Notes under the pieces: model-generated
The model's database searches: none
Told to the model about the DNA's origin: nothing
Seen by the model: only the letters and a program-made list of their open reading frames with translations
NCBI GenBank assembly: GCA_032209605.1
Contig: JASFXZ010000003.1
Coordinates: forward strand, 8,124,807-8,188,806
Reading direction: 5' to 3'
Source: Mactromeris polynyma
Lineage: Eukaryota; Mollusca; Bivalvia; Venerida; Mactridae
DNA: 64,000 bases
Shown: piece after piece, positions 23,961 through 37,023 of the stretch
Position numbering within the stretch: the first letter of the stretch is position 1
Layout of the letters: each line of letters begins with the position of its first letter
Program-made: the position numbers and the translations under genes

Positions 23961-26900
23961 ATTACGCTGGTCAATCTTTTCATACTTAATCACTTAGAGT
24001 AACTCTATCTAACTCCACGTATTGTTCAACATCTGGGTTAAAATTGTCTGTCACCTGATTCACCGACTGTTCCCATAGAAGTGTTGACATATGGATGTCT
24101 CTCGTTCATAAAATGACGTCAAATAAACATTTTATCATAGTAAATTCATGGTTTAGTTTCTCTCATTAAATAACTCTTCTGTCAACTCATTATAGGAATA
24201 AGTAGAATTTACAGCCGACCGTATTGAAATACATATTTAAATTATCATTTTTTCAATAACGATTTAAGTAATTATATATACATTTATATTTGAGTTATTT
24301 TAATCCTATGGATGTTTTTTATATAGCATACATTGTAGGATAAAGATTGTTTGCGGAAGATTGTCTTCTTGTATTTACACTACCAAATCTGTTATAGGTT
24401 TTAACACCAACCCTGGTGGTGTTTTTGCCATTGACCTATCCAAACCATTACTCCTACTTTCACTTATCATTTCTGTTTGTGTCTTTTGTCCAATTTGCCT
24501 TTGTAATTATTTGCACGTATAAGTATAGTTGCATGCCTCTTTGTGCTTTTGAAGAAGCTGTGTACTTCGTACATAGCATTTCCTGCTCGACTGTTACACG
24601 TGTATTTATTTTGAATAATAACGTAACGATTATTATTCATATCGTTTCCTCCTTCGCAATACACATAGAAGATCGTGGCCACTTGACATAATTCAATACA
24701 ACGTTTCAAAGAAATTAAGCCATCAATTTATCTGTGTTAGACTTGAGACGCCTTACGACAACTGTCATGTAAATTCCATACGTTATCAAGGCAACAATTA
24801 CCACTCCAAGTATTACACCAACAATACGCGTTGTGCTGTCAGATTTGTGTTCGCTCGATGATCCTGAAGTCGTTAATAATGCTCACTTTGTTTTGCAGTT
24901 TAACAGTTACAGTAGGAGCATTTGTTATTATACCCCAAGCCAATCTATCATTTGTACGATCTTAATAAACTTTACTATCATAGCTATGAAACAATAATGG
25001 AATGGACTATCCATATAGCAGTTAAACATTAATCAATACTTCTTAAAATGGTAAGTACTTGTTTTGGTAACCATATACATAAAGGCAAGTATGTTATATA
25101 TCTAAAAGTAAATACCTTCGTTGCGAATGATGTTGTTTACTTGTTGCATGTACGTTGGTTCTGATTGCCCAAAGCGGTTTTCAGCAATCACTCTAACATC
25201 ATATTGTCCCGGGGGTATCTTCGAGAGAACAGCAACATATATCCCGTTGACATTGAGACACTGATCATCGTTTTCCTTCACTTAAGTTTGATTGATCCAA
25301 CTGTTCGAGTTCGTTCTGGATGTTTGTATGACAAATGTTTGACTTAGTCCACCATTGTTGCCACCTCTCCATGATAATATTGGGACATCATAGCAAGACA
25401 GGAACTTCAAGTCGGACCCCAGCAAACATTTGACGTCGCCTCAACGTTGCATAGGCGTTGGACCCCGACGTTGGTTTGACGTTGGATTTTGGTTGGTTTT
25501 GCAAATTGGATAGACGTCAGAAACCCGACGTCTATCCAACGTCGCAATTGCAACCATTTTTGACGAATATCCATTTCCAGGGCACTTGGCCCCCTGGTGG
25601 ATCCGGGCCTGCATATCCTTAAGAAATGAGAAATGTAAGTTCTGAATGATATGTTATAGTGAAAATATCAACCAAATAATGTTAATATATGGGTTTAATG
25701 ATCAATTTTGAATATATCTGAAATATCATATATTTTTGCGATAATCTCCCACCAATTCCCTTTATTTATTTGATTTTCAAGCATAATGCATACAGCTACT
25801 AGCACAAATTTAAACAAAATATTCATAACAAATGTAAAATGCATTCTATACATTATCAACATACTTGATTTAACAGCAATTAAATTCAGCAGTGTTTCGC
25901 TTTCCAAACTCTGTATTCTTATGTTTACCGCCATTTCTACAAGCTGATATATTGCTTAGTTTCGAATTTTTCGATTTTATTTTTTATATTTTTACGTAAA
26001 ATTATGACAAATATCTACAATAGTTCACAGTTTTATTATTATGGTAGAGGTTAAATACTACTTAATTGTATAAAATTATGGTAACCATATAGATCTATAT
26101 CTAATAAAATATATACACGTTATCCTACGTTACGACAACGTCGTAAATTGACGTTGCACGGACGTCGTGGTTTTAACGTTGGTTAGACGTTGGATTGTGG
26201 TCGGCGACGTCATGACCAAATTTCAACGTTGGACCAACGTCGTACTGACGTCAGGCATTTGCTGGGACGGTGCATCTGATTTGTCTGATATGTAAGAAAG
26301 CCACAATAATTGATAGTATTTAACATGTAATGAAATAAACATTTTAGTTGAAAATAATTGAAAGAGATCCTTTTAAATATTATCAAAACAAATACTTATC
26401 AAAACCAATCAAAATTACACAATGTCTTAACGTTTAAGGAAACAGCCATCCAAAAACACAAAGAAAGATGAAAATATATGCATACACAAGTTAAATTATA
26501 CTAAGCCAAAAGGGACCAGGGACAAGACATAGACATAATGGATGGGTCAAATATGAGTATCACATAGGAACGGACATAAGTCGGATATTATCATTAGTCG
26601 ATATAACATGTCAGCGAGCAATGATGGATAGTGTGACGTAAGGTGACCATTGACGATTGTCTTTGAGTTATTGAGCTAATTTCCATTCGTTTTATATATA
26701 TTTGTGGAAGAATAAAGAGAGTACATAAATGATTAAGGCCAGCAAGCATTCTGTAACAAAGATGTTTAGATCATTATGGAAATTGACTTAAAATTGTTAC
26801 CAACAAACCACAGTGTATTAAATGAATTTAACTTTTAAAGTCGATAAAATGCTGAGGTAAAATAGTACTAATTTACTATCTAATACAATCAATAAAATAC

Positions 26901-27795
26901 AAGTAAATATTAATATATATCACATACACTCTACGTTTAATTGTGGTTTCTTAGCAGACACAACGGTCGTTTCGTGGATGCTGTTTGCCACAAAGTAAAT
27001 TCTCATACCATGATCAATCATTGTTGGCGTATATAGCAAAGTGCTAAGTGATGTGTAAAGATCGTTTTAGTATTTGTCGTATTGATATGAAACATCGCCA
27101 TGATTTGCACTCGTAACATTCAAAATAGTCAAAGTTGCTTCATTGGTAGATGGACATGAGTAGTCCTAAAGATGGGGATCCGGTGGTATGAAAATAACGC
27201 AGTCAGCAAATGAAATACCGACTCCAGCATCATTCCTTCTCCAATCTATTCCATTAACAGTTTGATTTCCCATATATTTGCAAAAAAGTGTCAGTGGGTT
27301 ATATTCGGTGGCCATTGACGACGAAAGGCTAAGAACTACTTCCGAATTTGCGCTGGAACAATCCAAAACGATCGTAGGAGGCATAACAAGCCAAATAAAA
27401 ATATATGCAATGGTTAAGTGTTTTATTATTTATACGAAGTTACATGATTGTATTATAAACCTTTCAGTGAAAAGTTACTACTTGTGAAAATAACAGAAAA
27501 CATAAATTTTAAAGTCTACAAAGACAGAAAGAGGAATAACAAGCCAAGTAAAAAATACATGTAATTTAGTTTTTTTATTTTATATACGAGGAGTTAAGAA
27601 CCCTCCAGTCCACGGTTACTATTTGTGAAAATTACTGAAAACGTAGATTTTAAAGTCGATTAAGCTAGTATTTACGAACAGAATTGTGCATTAGTTCCAA
27701 TACAAACAAGAATAAAAAGTGTAAAAGTATTGAATTTAAATGTAACCTGATAAAAACATCAAAAACAGAAGATAAAATGTAAACGACAAATCCAT
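23961..27795 (-). pseudogene. receptor copy 4: disabled by deletions and a transposon
   Basis: Remnants: signal 27747-27795 (intact, MDLSFTFYLLFLMFLS), hybrid V-like/Ig2 exon about 26928-27362, FN3 25116-26284 split by an 849-bp element, transmembrane 24732-24863, tail about 23961-24107. Disabling changes: the V-like acceptor AG has become GG; TAG after the conserved PDPHL segment; a deletion fuses the V-like exon to the C-terminal half of Ig2 near 27098; Ig3 exon deleted; TAA in FN3 (QT-stop before VKEND); the transmembrane donor GT is now AT; the short exon is deleted near 24272; the tail acceptor is lost and the tail carries a stop and an internal deletion. Confidence 0.9.
25418..26266. 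mobile_element. 849-bp DNA transposon/MITE in FN3 of copy 4
   Basis: Inserted cleanly in the FN3 exon between GTCGGAC and ACGGTGC, which are contiguous in the other copies. Ends are CCCAGCAAA...TTTGCTGGG, continuing into imperfect inverted repeats rich in GACGTTGG/CCAACGTC words. The left end has an inner inverted repeat (GGATAGACGTC...GACGTCTATCC). The duplicated target is AC (2 bp), or GAC if the last G belongs to the target. The 80-residue minus-strand frame at 25695-25934 shows no transposase motif. Nonautonomous; superfamily not assigned. Confidence 0.85.
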
Positions 27796-29341
27796 TTTGA
27801 AGTCTTGTTAATTGAACGGTTTAACTTTCTTACAATTTAAACACATATTCATGTTACAGCATGTAAAGTTTCGATCGAGAACAAGCAATGTGTATGTAGT
27901 AAATTCATACAGAGAAGATGTTAACTTTTGTACCCGGAAGATTTCATGTAACAAGCAGAAATATATTTTTTTATAAAATGTAAATTATACCACTTAGTAA
28001 ATACCACAACAAACTACAGTGATCAATCGTCAGTTCCTTGCGTAAAACATATGAGGTTTAATGTGCATTAAGCAATATTCTATTGAGCAACCACCTCTCT
28101 ATGAACGTGTTATTCCTTCCTGTTCGATTTATCGATTTAATCTGATAAGAGCAGCCATAGCTCTTAAATTACACACTCTTGTTTTTTCTCTTGTAAGCAT
28201 TAACTATCAATCAACAACAGCCAAACTATGTTTCCAAACGGGGGATTTTCTGTTGAGGTTGCTCCTTTACCAATGTTATGTTTGTAATAGAGAAATAATA
28301 AGGAGCTACATGGAACGCCACATATATAAGACAGAGCCTCCCCACACAGACCTTCAGGAAATCAACAATCCATTAAATATAAGGCACAGGAGGTTCAAGT
28401 GTAAGTACGTAAGGGAACAGGGGCGCAAGGAATGATCTGACCGACCATAAGAGGTAACTAATAAAATCAAAGGGGACAAACAGGGGGAGTGATTAATGGA
28501 TGGAAAAGATTAGCTGGCAACAATAGACCGAAACAGGGCAGAAAATGACCTGAACACTATATAAAGTGAAATAATTGCATAGTGGAAAGGGAAGTGAAAC
28601 ATACATTTAAAACACAAAAAGAAATAATAACCATACAGCGAATTTTAACATTGGAACTGTCAGTAAAAAAACTGGGGGTTTCTTAAAATCTTATCTGTAA
28701 AGTCTACTCAGTTCTTTTAAACAAATAACAACACTTTCTAATACACAACAACAGACATTACCATATCAATACCATCATTTTTTACCAACATATTTATTTT
28801 CCTATTTTCACCGGTACATGCATTTTGTTCACAATGTTATTGATACAATCCTAGTATATACATGTCTGTCTTACAATCTTACAGAATTGGAGCGAATAGT
28901 TTGATGGCACAATTTCAAATACTCAAGTAACATCACTAATCCATCAATCATTAGTTTTTTAACAACAATTTAAGGACGAAATGGAAAAAATAGAGTGTGG
29001 AGTATCACAATCAAAAACTAGATGTGTCCATAGCAGACGGATAACCCCGCTATGGGCTATGCAAAAGAATGCAAATACTTTGCTTGTAAAGGCATAAAAC
29101 ATTTGAACCATTATTAATTGGAAAGCCTATTTTTAAGGACAAAAATGACCATGACTTCTCCAAAATGTGTAAGATTGTAACTGAATCAAACTGGACTTGT
29201 ATTTTATTATCCTATGCTTACTATGCCCAAAAAAATTGAATACATCCATCCTTGCAGTTATTGATCGGAAAGCATTTTTTAAGTAAAAAGAATATATACA
29301 GAATCTACAGACGTCCAATAACACATTTGACACTTGTTTAA
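27796..29341. other. short inter-gene flank (type B) between copies 4 and 5
   Basis: Noncoding. About 27796-28080 is the block conserved upstream of signal exons. Then a forward R1 copy (about 28285-28620), then a segment with ACAGAATTGGA and GTATCATCAC-like sequence running into the copy 5 tail. The same order occurs at 41.1-44.0 kb and 62.2-63.8 kb. The open frame at 28061-28435 spans the R1 copy and is not supported as a gene. Confidence 0.6.
28285..28620 (+). repeat. R1 repeat in type B flank
   Basis: Forward copy with GGAACGCCACATATATAAG, AAATATAAGGCACAGGAGG, GGAATGATCTGACCGACC and a 3' part with GAACTGTCAGTAAAAAAACT. Confidence 0.6.
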
Positions 29342-32300
29342 TTACTGATGGTCAATCTTTTCATAGGTTGTAGGATCACTCAGATTCACTCTATCTAACT
29401 CCAGGTATTGTTCAACATCTGGGTTCAAATTGTCGTTAGCTGCTCCACTGTCACCTGATTCACCGGCTGTTTCCAGAGAAGTGTCGACATATGGATGTCT
29501 CTCGTTTCTAAATGACGCCAAAAATACATTTTATCATAGTAGATTATGTTTAGTTTCTTCTATTAAATAACTCTTCTCTCAACTCATTATAGGAATAAAA
29601 AAAATTACAGCCGAACGTATTGAAATACATATTTAAATTATCAATTTTTCAATAACGATTTAAGTAATTGAATTACTTACCCATCATCGCTATTGCGGAC
29701 ACTGGTACCCGTTGTTCTCTCTGAAATGCAATGTACATACGCATGAAAAAATGTTTAAACATAATACAGATATTTATATTGGAGTTATTTTGTTCCTAAT
29801 TGATGTGTTTTTGTACATATGATACATTAAATGATAAAGATTGATTGAAGCAGATATTATTCTGTAAGTTATAGGTTTTAACACCAAAGTGGTGTTTTTG
29901 TTTCTGCCTCGTGGTGCTATTCCCTACTTTCACTCATCATTTCTGTTTGTATCTTGTGTCCCTTTTGTCTTTGTTATTGTTTGCGCGTATAAGTATGTTT
30001 TCACGTTTTGTTGGAGAAGCTGTGTACTTCGTACATTTCCTGCTCGGCATTTACACGTGTATTCATTTTGCATGATTACTTTACCTTAATCATAATAGTT
30101 ATTCTTATCGTTTTCTCCATCGCAATACACATAGAACATTGTGTCCAGTTGACACAATTCAATAGAAAAATTAAAGGAAATTAAGCCATCAATTTACCTG
30201 TGTTAGACTTGAGACGCCTTACAACCACTGTCAGGTAAATGTCATACCTTATCAAGGCAACAATTAACACTCCAAGTAATACTCCAACAATAAGCGTTGT
30301 GTTATCTGATTTGTGTTCGCTTGATGATCCTGAAATTGTCAATAATGCTCACTTAGTTTTTTAGTTCAACAGCCACAGAAAGCGTATTTGTTATTTTACC
30401 CCATGCACATAATTTTTTGGACGGTTTTCTTAAACTTTACGATCATAGCTATGAAACATTAAAGGAAGGGACTGATACTATAGCAGATAAACATAATCAC
30501 TTTTTTTTAAATGGTAATATTTGTTTTGCTAACTTTAAACATAAAGTAAAGTATGTTATACATCTAAAAGTAAATACCTTCGTTACCAATTATGTTGATA
30601 ACTTGTTGCGTGTACATTGGCTCTGATCGCCCAATGTGATTTTCAGCAATCACTCTAACATCATATTGTCCCGGAGGTATCTTCGAGAGAATAGCAACAT
30701 ACATCCCGTTGACATTGAGACACTGGTCATCGTTTTCCTTCACTTTGGTTTGATTGATCCAACTGTTTGAATCCGTTCGGGATGTTTGTATGACAAATGT
30801 TTGACTTAGTCCACCATTGCTGCCACCTCTCCATGAGAATATTGGGACATCATAGCAAGATAAAAACTTGAAGTCGGACGGTGCGTCAGGTTTGTCTGTG
30901 TAAGAAAACAACAAATAATTCAAATCCCTTCAACTACAAGTAAGGAAATTAAAACATTCAGTTGAAAATAATTGAAATAGAAACTTCCAAATATTAATAA
31001 AACCAGTATGAATAAACACGAATGTCATATCAAATGATATAATATTAGTTTTCTTTACGTTTAACAATGTGCCCAGCCATCCAAAAACACAAACACATAA
31101 TATACAGTCTTTAAAGTAAGAATATACGATTAACTGATAAACAAGAACTATCTTGAAAAGATGGTCGGCGCATTGCTGGTCTCTCCAGATGCAAAATGGA
31201 TTTTGGCAAATTCACCGAAATTAAGTGGATTTCGGTTAGGTAACGTATCCCCTTATCGAAAGGTTAACCAATCCGCGTCAAGGTTACAAACATTTTTTGG
31301 TTGAAGAGAAGTTGGTTAAGTGGTTAATGTAAGATTAGATTGGTTTACACAACACTGATACGCAAATAGCAAAGCCATAATAGTACGGCTGAGCCGAAAA
31401 AAATACATACGGCTCACAAGAACAATCAGCGATTTGGTCAACTCGAGGTTTGTTCCAACTCTTGTTGCTTTGCACACGTAGGTTTTATTGTCGTCCGAAG
31501 ACAAGACACCAAGGTCTAATAAAGAATGTTTGCTGATTGGAGAATTCAATCCAAATTTGTACCATGATACAATACAACTTGGATTACAATCAGCGGAACA
31601 TAACACAACATTCCCTCGAGTATGTGCATCACGTCCAAACAAACCCGAACTTATATTGAAATCAATGTTGACAGGGCCATCTGAATGTGAATTTAAAAAA
31701 CTACAATAGAATTGTCATCAAACTCTCTCCATAAGTCGGATATGATCATAAGTCAATATGAAATATCAGCGAGCAAATATGGACTATGTGACGGAAGGTG
31801 ATTCTTAAGTAATTATGAACCATTCTATGACCAATGGAAATTGTCTTTGAATGTTTTAGCTAATTTCCATTCGTTTTTTTTTTGTGGATGAATAAGAGAG
31901 TACATAAATTAATAATACCAGCAACATTCTGTTACAAAGACGTTTCGAGATAGCATTTAGATCATTATGGAAATTTTTCAGAATTGTTTTTACTAATTTA
32001 TTATTTAATACAATCAATAAAATACAAATAAATATTAATCAACACAAATATTAAAATATATCACATACACTCTACGTTTAATTGTAGTTTCTTCGCAGAC
32101 ACGACTGTCGTTACGTGGGTGTTGTTTGCCACACAGTAGATTCTCATACCATTGTCAAACCTTGTTGGCGTATATAGCAAAGTGCTAAATGTTGTGTAAA
32201 GGTCGTTTAAGGGCCTGCTGTATTGATATGTAACATTGTCTATCAATTTTACATCGTCGTCAAATATGTCCTGTGTCCCTTCGTCTTTATACCACGTGAT

Positions 32301-33444
32301 ATCAGGCTTGGGTCGTCCAAAAGAAGTTTCACAATATAATTCTACAACGTTTCCTTCTTGCATAGTGATAACATCCTCATACGGACGAGTCATGCTCACT
32401 CGCTGTACAGCCACTGAAATCCATAGACGTGTAATATATGAATCAAAACTTAATCAAATATGGAATACGGAAGTACAGATTATTTACGTTAGTTCACATT
32501 TTTCTACATTGAGCGTATAATAGTATAAAGCATATACTATTAATAAATTATCGGGGCTTATGAGTAAAATGAATAGTAAATGTCATGTTTTTAATAATTG
32601 ATATAAGAGAATAAGGATTGTGTATCTAACATAGATTTGTGGAGGATTGTTCATATCATCGTTAATTTAACTATCTTTACCTCGTACAGAAATAGTCACA
32701 ATATTGCTAGCAATCCTGGCAAGGAGAAGACTACGAGTACAATGCCATTGATCGCCATGATTTGCAGTCGTAACATTCAAAATAGTCAAAGTTGCTTCAT
32801 TGGTAGATGGACATGAGTAGTCGTAAAGATCTGGATCCGGTGGTATGAAACTAACGCAGTCAGCAAATAAAATACCGACGCCAGCATAATTCCTTTGCCA
32901 AAATGTTTCTTCAACAGTTTGATTTCCCATATATTGACAAGAAAGTGTCAGTGGGTTACATTCGGTGACCATTGACGACGAAAGGCTAAGAACTAATTCC
33001 GAATTTGCGCTGGAACAATCTACAAAGATAGTAAGAGGCATAACAAGCCAAGATAAAAATATAGATGAAATTCAGTGTTTTATTATATATACGAAATTAC
33101 ATAATTGTGTTAAAAACCTTTCAGTGAACGGTTACTGAAAACTTAAATTTTAAAGTCTACAAAGACAGGAAGAGGCATAACAAGCCAAGTTAAAATACAT
33201 GTAATTAAGTTTTTTTATTATATATACGAGGAGTTACATGTATTATGAACTCTGCAGTCCACAGCTACTGTTTGTGAAAATTACTGAAACATAGATTTTA
33301 AAGTCTTTAAAAGCTAGTCATTACGAACTGAATTGTGCACAAGTTTCAATAAAAACAAGAATCAAATGTGTAGAGGTAATGAATTTGAATTTTACCTGAT
33401 ACTAGCATCATCAACAGAAGATAAAATGTAAACGACAAATCCAT
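29342..33444 (-). CDS. receptor copy 5: Ig-Ig-Ig-FN3-TM-tyrosine tail (552 aa)
   Basis: Intact gene model. Exons: signal 33396-33444 (MDLSFTFYLLLMMLVS), V-like Ig 32681-33019, Ig2 32069-32413, Ig3 31411-31680, FN3 30578-30895, transmembrane 30198-30329, short 29681-29720, tail 29342-29507. Total 1659 nt, 553 codons with stop; phases agree at every junction. V-like Ig: LSCQY...FW...ADC...YSC...DQWHC. Ig2: LYCETSFGRPKPDITWYKD and RIYCVANN. Ig3: CSADCNPSC, DNKTYVC. FN3: FSWRGGSNGG and VRVIAENHIG. Many N-x-T sequons. The helix LIVGVLLGVLIVALI is followed by RYD in place of TYG, so two charged residues lie inside the predicted membrane span. The tail carries YVDT (not YVNT), YLEL and TTYEKI. Likely a cell-surface recognition receptor; ligand unknown. 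Confidence 0.85.
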
Positions 33445-36400
33445 TTCGAAGTCTTGTAAATTTATCGGTCTAACTTTCTTACAATTTAAACATATATTCA
33501 TATTGCAGCAAGTGAAGTAGTTTCGATCTAGAACAAGCAGTGTGTATGTAGTGTACTAAAGCAGAAAAAAAAGTGAATTGTTGTACCCGGAAGATTTGTT
33601 TTATAAAATGTACATTATACGTCTTAGTAATTTCCACAACAAACTACAGTGATCAGTCGTCAGTTCTTTGCGTAAAACATATTAGATGTAATGTACATTA
33701 AACAATATTATATTGAACAACCATCCCTCTTCTCGAATAGTGTTAATGTTTCATGTTGTAATAATATACTATCAATTTAACCTTATAAGAGCAGCCACCT
33801 CTCTTTAGGGTTGCTCTGGAGAGGTTGCTTTGTACAAATTTTATGTTTATAAAATCTACTCAGTTCCTTCAAACAAATAACAACACTTCTTTACAAACAA
33901 CAACATCTTTTAATACAAAGCAACAGATATGACGCACATATATACTATCAACACATTCTTAGCTACATATTTATTTTCCTGTTTTCACCAGTACATGTAT
34001 TTTGTTCACAGCTTACATTGTAATTGAAACAATCCTAGTATGTACATGTCTGTCAGACAATGAGACAGAATTAGAAGGACTGTTTTATGACCCAATTTCA
34101 GATACTCAAGTATCATGACTTATCCATCAATTATTAGTTTTTTTAAACGATTTCAGGAAGAAATTGAAAAAAATGTAGAGTATGGAGGATCACAGTCTCA
34201 AAATAGATGTGTCCATAGGACACGGATGCCCTCACTTTGGGCTTATTGTGCCCAATATGAATTGAATCCATCCTTTCAAGAAATAGTGATCAGAAACCAA
34301 TATGTCATGTCAAAAAAGGGCCATAACTCCTCCAAAAATTGTTGAATTGTAAGCAAAATAAATCTTGACCAGTATTTTATTATCCTATTTATTGATTGGA
34401 AACCAATTTTTATGTCAAAAAAGGTCCATAACTCTTCCAAAAATTGGTTTAATTGTAATCGATATCAAACTTGACCTGTATTTTATTATCTTATACTTTT
34501 ATGCCCAATATGAATTGAATGCATTCATCCTTTCAAGAGTTATTGATCGGAAAACAATTGTTGCACGGACGGACTGACAGGGGTAACGCTTTATGTCCCT
34601 TCATCATTCTTCAGAACATCCATAGTCAGATTTAGGCAACAGACACGAAGAAAATACATAGAGTTTATTATGTGGAGGTCAAAGTGTTGCTGGTTAAAAC
34701 GAAGACTCATAACTTGATCCAGTCAGCTAAATAGTTTTAAATCAGATGAACATGTCAATATTGATCGGGAACTAACAAGTAATGGTTAACTGCATGTGCC
34801 GTCTGATAACTACGGAAAACGTTGATATAAAGGGTGTGGCGGGAAAATGTTGTAATTGGCTGTTTACCAAAAGTGATGAAAATTGCTCACTGCAATTGCC
34901 ACATACAACACAAGACAATGCCTCCCTTCACAGATCCACAGGAAAACAACAGTCTACAAAGCACAAGGCACTGAGTAGGTGCATTGGTAAATATGCATGG
35001 GAACAGGGGTGCTAGGAATGGTCTGGTCGACAATAAACAATACTAAGGACAAATTAGTTGGACAACAAAGGTGGAAAAAATTAAAGGATGGAGTACATAA
35101 CGGAACAAGCCAAGTAATAATTTAGTAATAATAGGCCGAAAGCAGGGAGAAAAGACATGACTATTATTTAAACTAGTTAGCGTTTGCTGTACATAGCTTA
35201 TCAATGTGTTATGTGTTTTTACTGGCTTTAATAAAGGTCCATTTACAACATATCTTCTGTTTTGTTATATTTTTTTATTACAAGCAACGCAAACTTGAGA
35301 CTCCCTCCGAACCAGTTGATGGCCATAAAAGAAATGCACAAGTGGAAATGGGAACTTTAGGTAATGTTCAAAGGTTTATAAGTTTATTATTACAGTACGT
35401 TTTATTTTAAATACGTGCTCTGATTTTGCAGAAATTGACAGAAATAGGAATTTAAATTACAGCCATGAAAACCACTTACTTAAAAAGTGTCATAATGTCT
35501 GAAGCAAATGTATGAGTTGTTGATTCAATTGATATAATAATGCAGATAAAAAATGGAAAGATAACATTCATTTTCTTATTCCTTCATATTTTCATGCAGT
35601 GAAACCACATGTGTACAAAAAAAGAAAATTGACGAAAAGTGAGAAATATTTGATAATAATTAAAACAAAATGTTTGTGTCATAAAATATACGGAATGGTC
35701 AAATTTCATTTGAACAAACAAATATAAATATGTTAGACAACACAAATATCAATAGAACATCAAATTGCCTTAAATGAAAAGTATTTGTATCATATAACAA
35801 GAACTATATTAACATTCTAGAGATACTTACCGTACAGGTTTTGCAAAAGTTCATTTTAAACAGAATGCCGTCTAAATTTTTCCAACGCATGTTGAAACTG
35901 CAATTTGCTATGTTTTTATTATTTTTCAAAAGTATGATTCATTTCACACAAATAAAGTTACAGAGAATGTCACATACAAAAGACAATGTAAAACTAATTG
36001 TGTTACTTCTAGGCTTAAACTAACACAATTTTATACTTTGAAGTATTTTAGTGAATTGTCTATCTTTATCAAGAATTGTATTTTTTGCAAAAAGTACCTC
36101 GTTTAAAAACTGTATAGAGTGAATGACTGGCAAACATATTAACTTGAAAGTGATGTGAGATTTAATTTAAAAAAAACTTAAGAACTCGATTTTAATGATT
36201 TTAGTTACAATACATATTGAAGGCAAATAACCCATGTTCATTAAGAGGTTAATACCTTAACATTAAATAAAAAAGACCATGCATGACATATTTGTAGATG
36301 AAATGTTACTATTTACATGAGTACAATTATGTAAGATGCTCAGAAATATTTATTAAACATTTGCATGATATTTACACCGTCCAAATCACACTATTTTCAC

Positions 36401-37023
36401 TTAATAATTGTCATTAAGGCCAGTTCATCTTATGTTACAGGTACAATACACAAGAAATGTAATCAAACCACGAATATGTACAATATAATTGCTGTAACAT
36501 TGCGTTATTTTCGTCATTCATATTAAGATAGACATATTTGTAGTCCCATTAGTACAGTCAAGCATGGCGGAGATGCCTCGTAATGTCCACTGATTTGATC
36601 TGTATAACGTATATGACCTTATATCAATTATTTTCAAATTGGTGTCATTTAAAATCTTTTGTAATCTCATCTGTCTTAAATAACATATTATATGTACTTT
36701 CTTTAATGGAAATGGTGATTCTTGAAATGTTATGCAACACAAACTGATTAAACGTGAGTGAAATACTGAACACAATTTAAAACGCAAGTTGAGAGTTTTG
36801 CTACTTTTGCGAATATTTACCCGAGCATTCACAAGATATAATGAATAAAAATGAATTTATTGAAATGTACAATATAAATATACATGTAGTATCGAAAACA
36901 TAAATAATTTCAAAAACTTTCAGTAAGGTTTTTTTAAAATAACACGCGCTTCTAACGGCATTTTAGTATAAACATGTAAACATAATCTACAGACGCCCAA
37001 TAACACATTTGACAGTGGTTTAA
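33445..37023. other. long inter-gene flank (type A) between copies 5 and 6
   Basis: Noncoding; same order as 20.7-24.0 kb. The upstream block is at about 33445-33720 and an R1 copy at 34890-35155. About 35166-35325 is an extra segment absent from the matching place at 53270 (begins AACTAGTTAGCG, ends near AACCAGTTGATGG), a candidate small insertion. The frames at 34782-35015 and 35204-35410 cross these repeats and are not supported. Confidence 0.6.
34890..35155 (+). repeat. R1 repeat in type A flank
   Basis: Forward copy with CACAAGACAATGCCTCCC, AAGCACAAGGCACTGAGTAGG and ATAGGCCGAAAGCAGGG segments. Confidence 0.55.

Noticed and set aside
25695..25934. 80-residue protein inside the 849-bp element
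   Set aside because: No transposase or other motif, no start context, and the same length arises by chance in AT-rich sequence.
28061..28435. 124-residue plus-strand protein
   Set aside because: It runs through the upstream block into an R1 repeat; equivalent places in other copies do not keep the frame.
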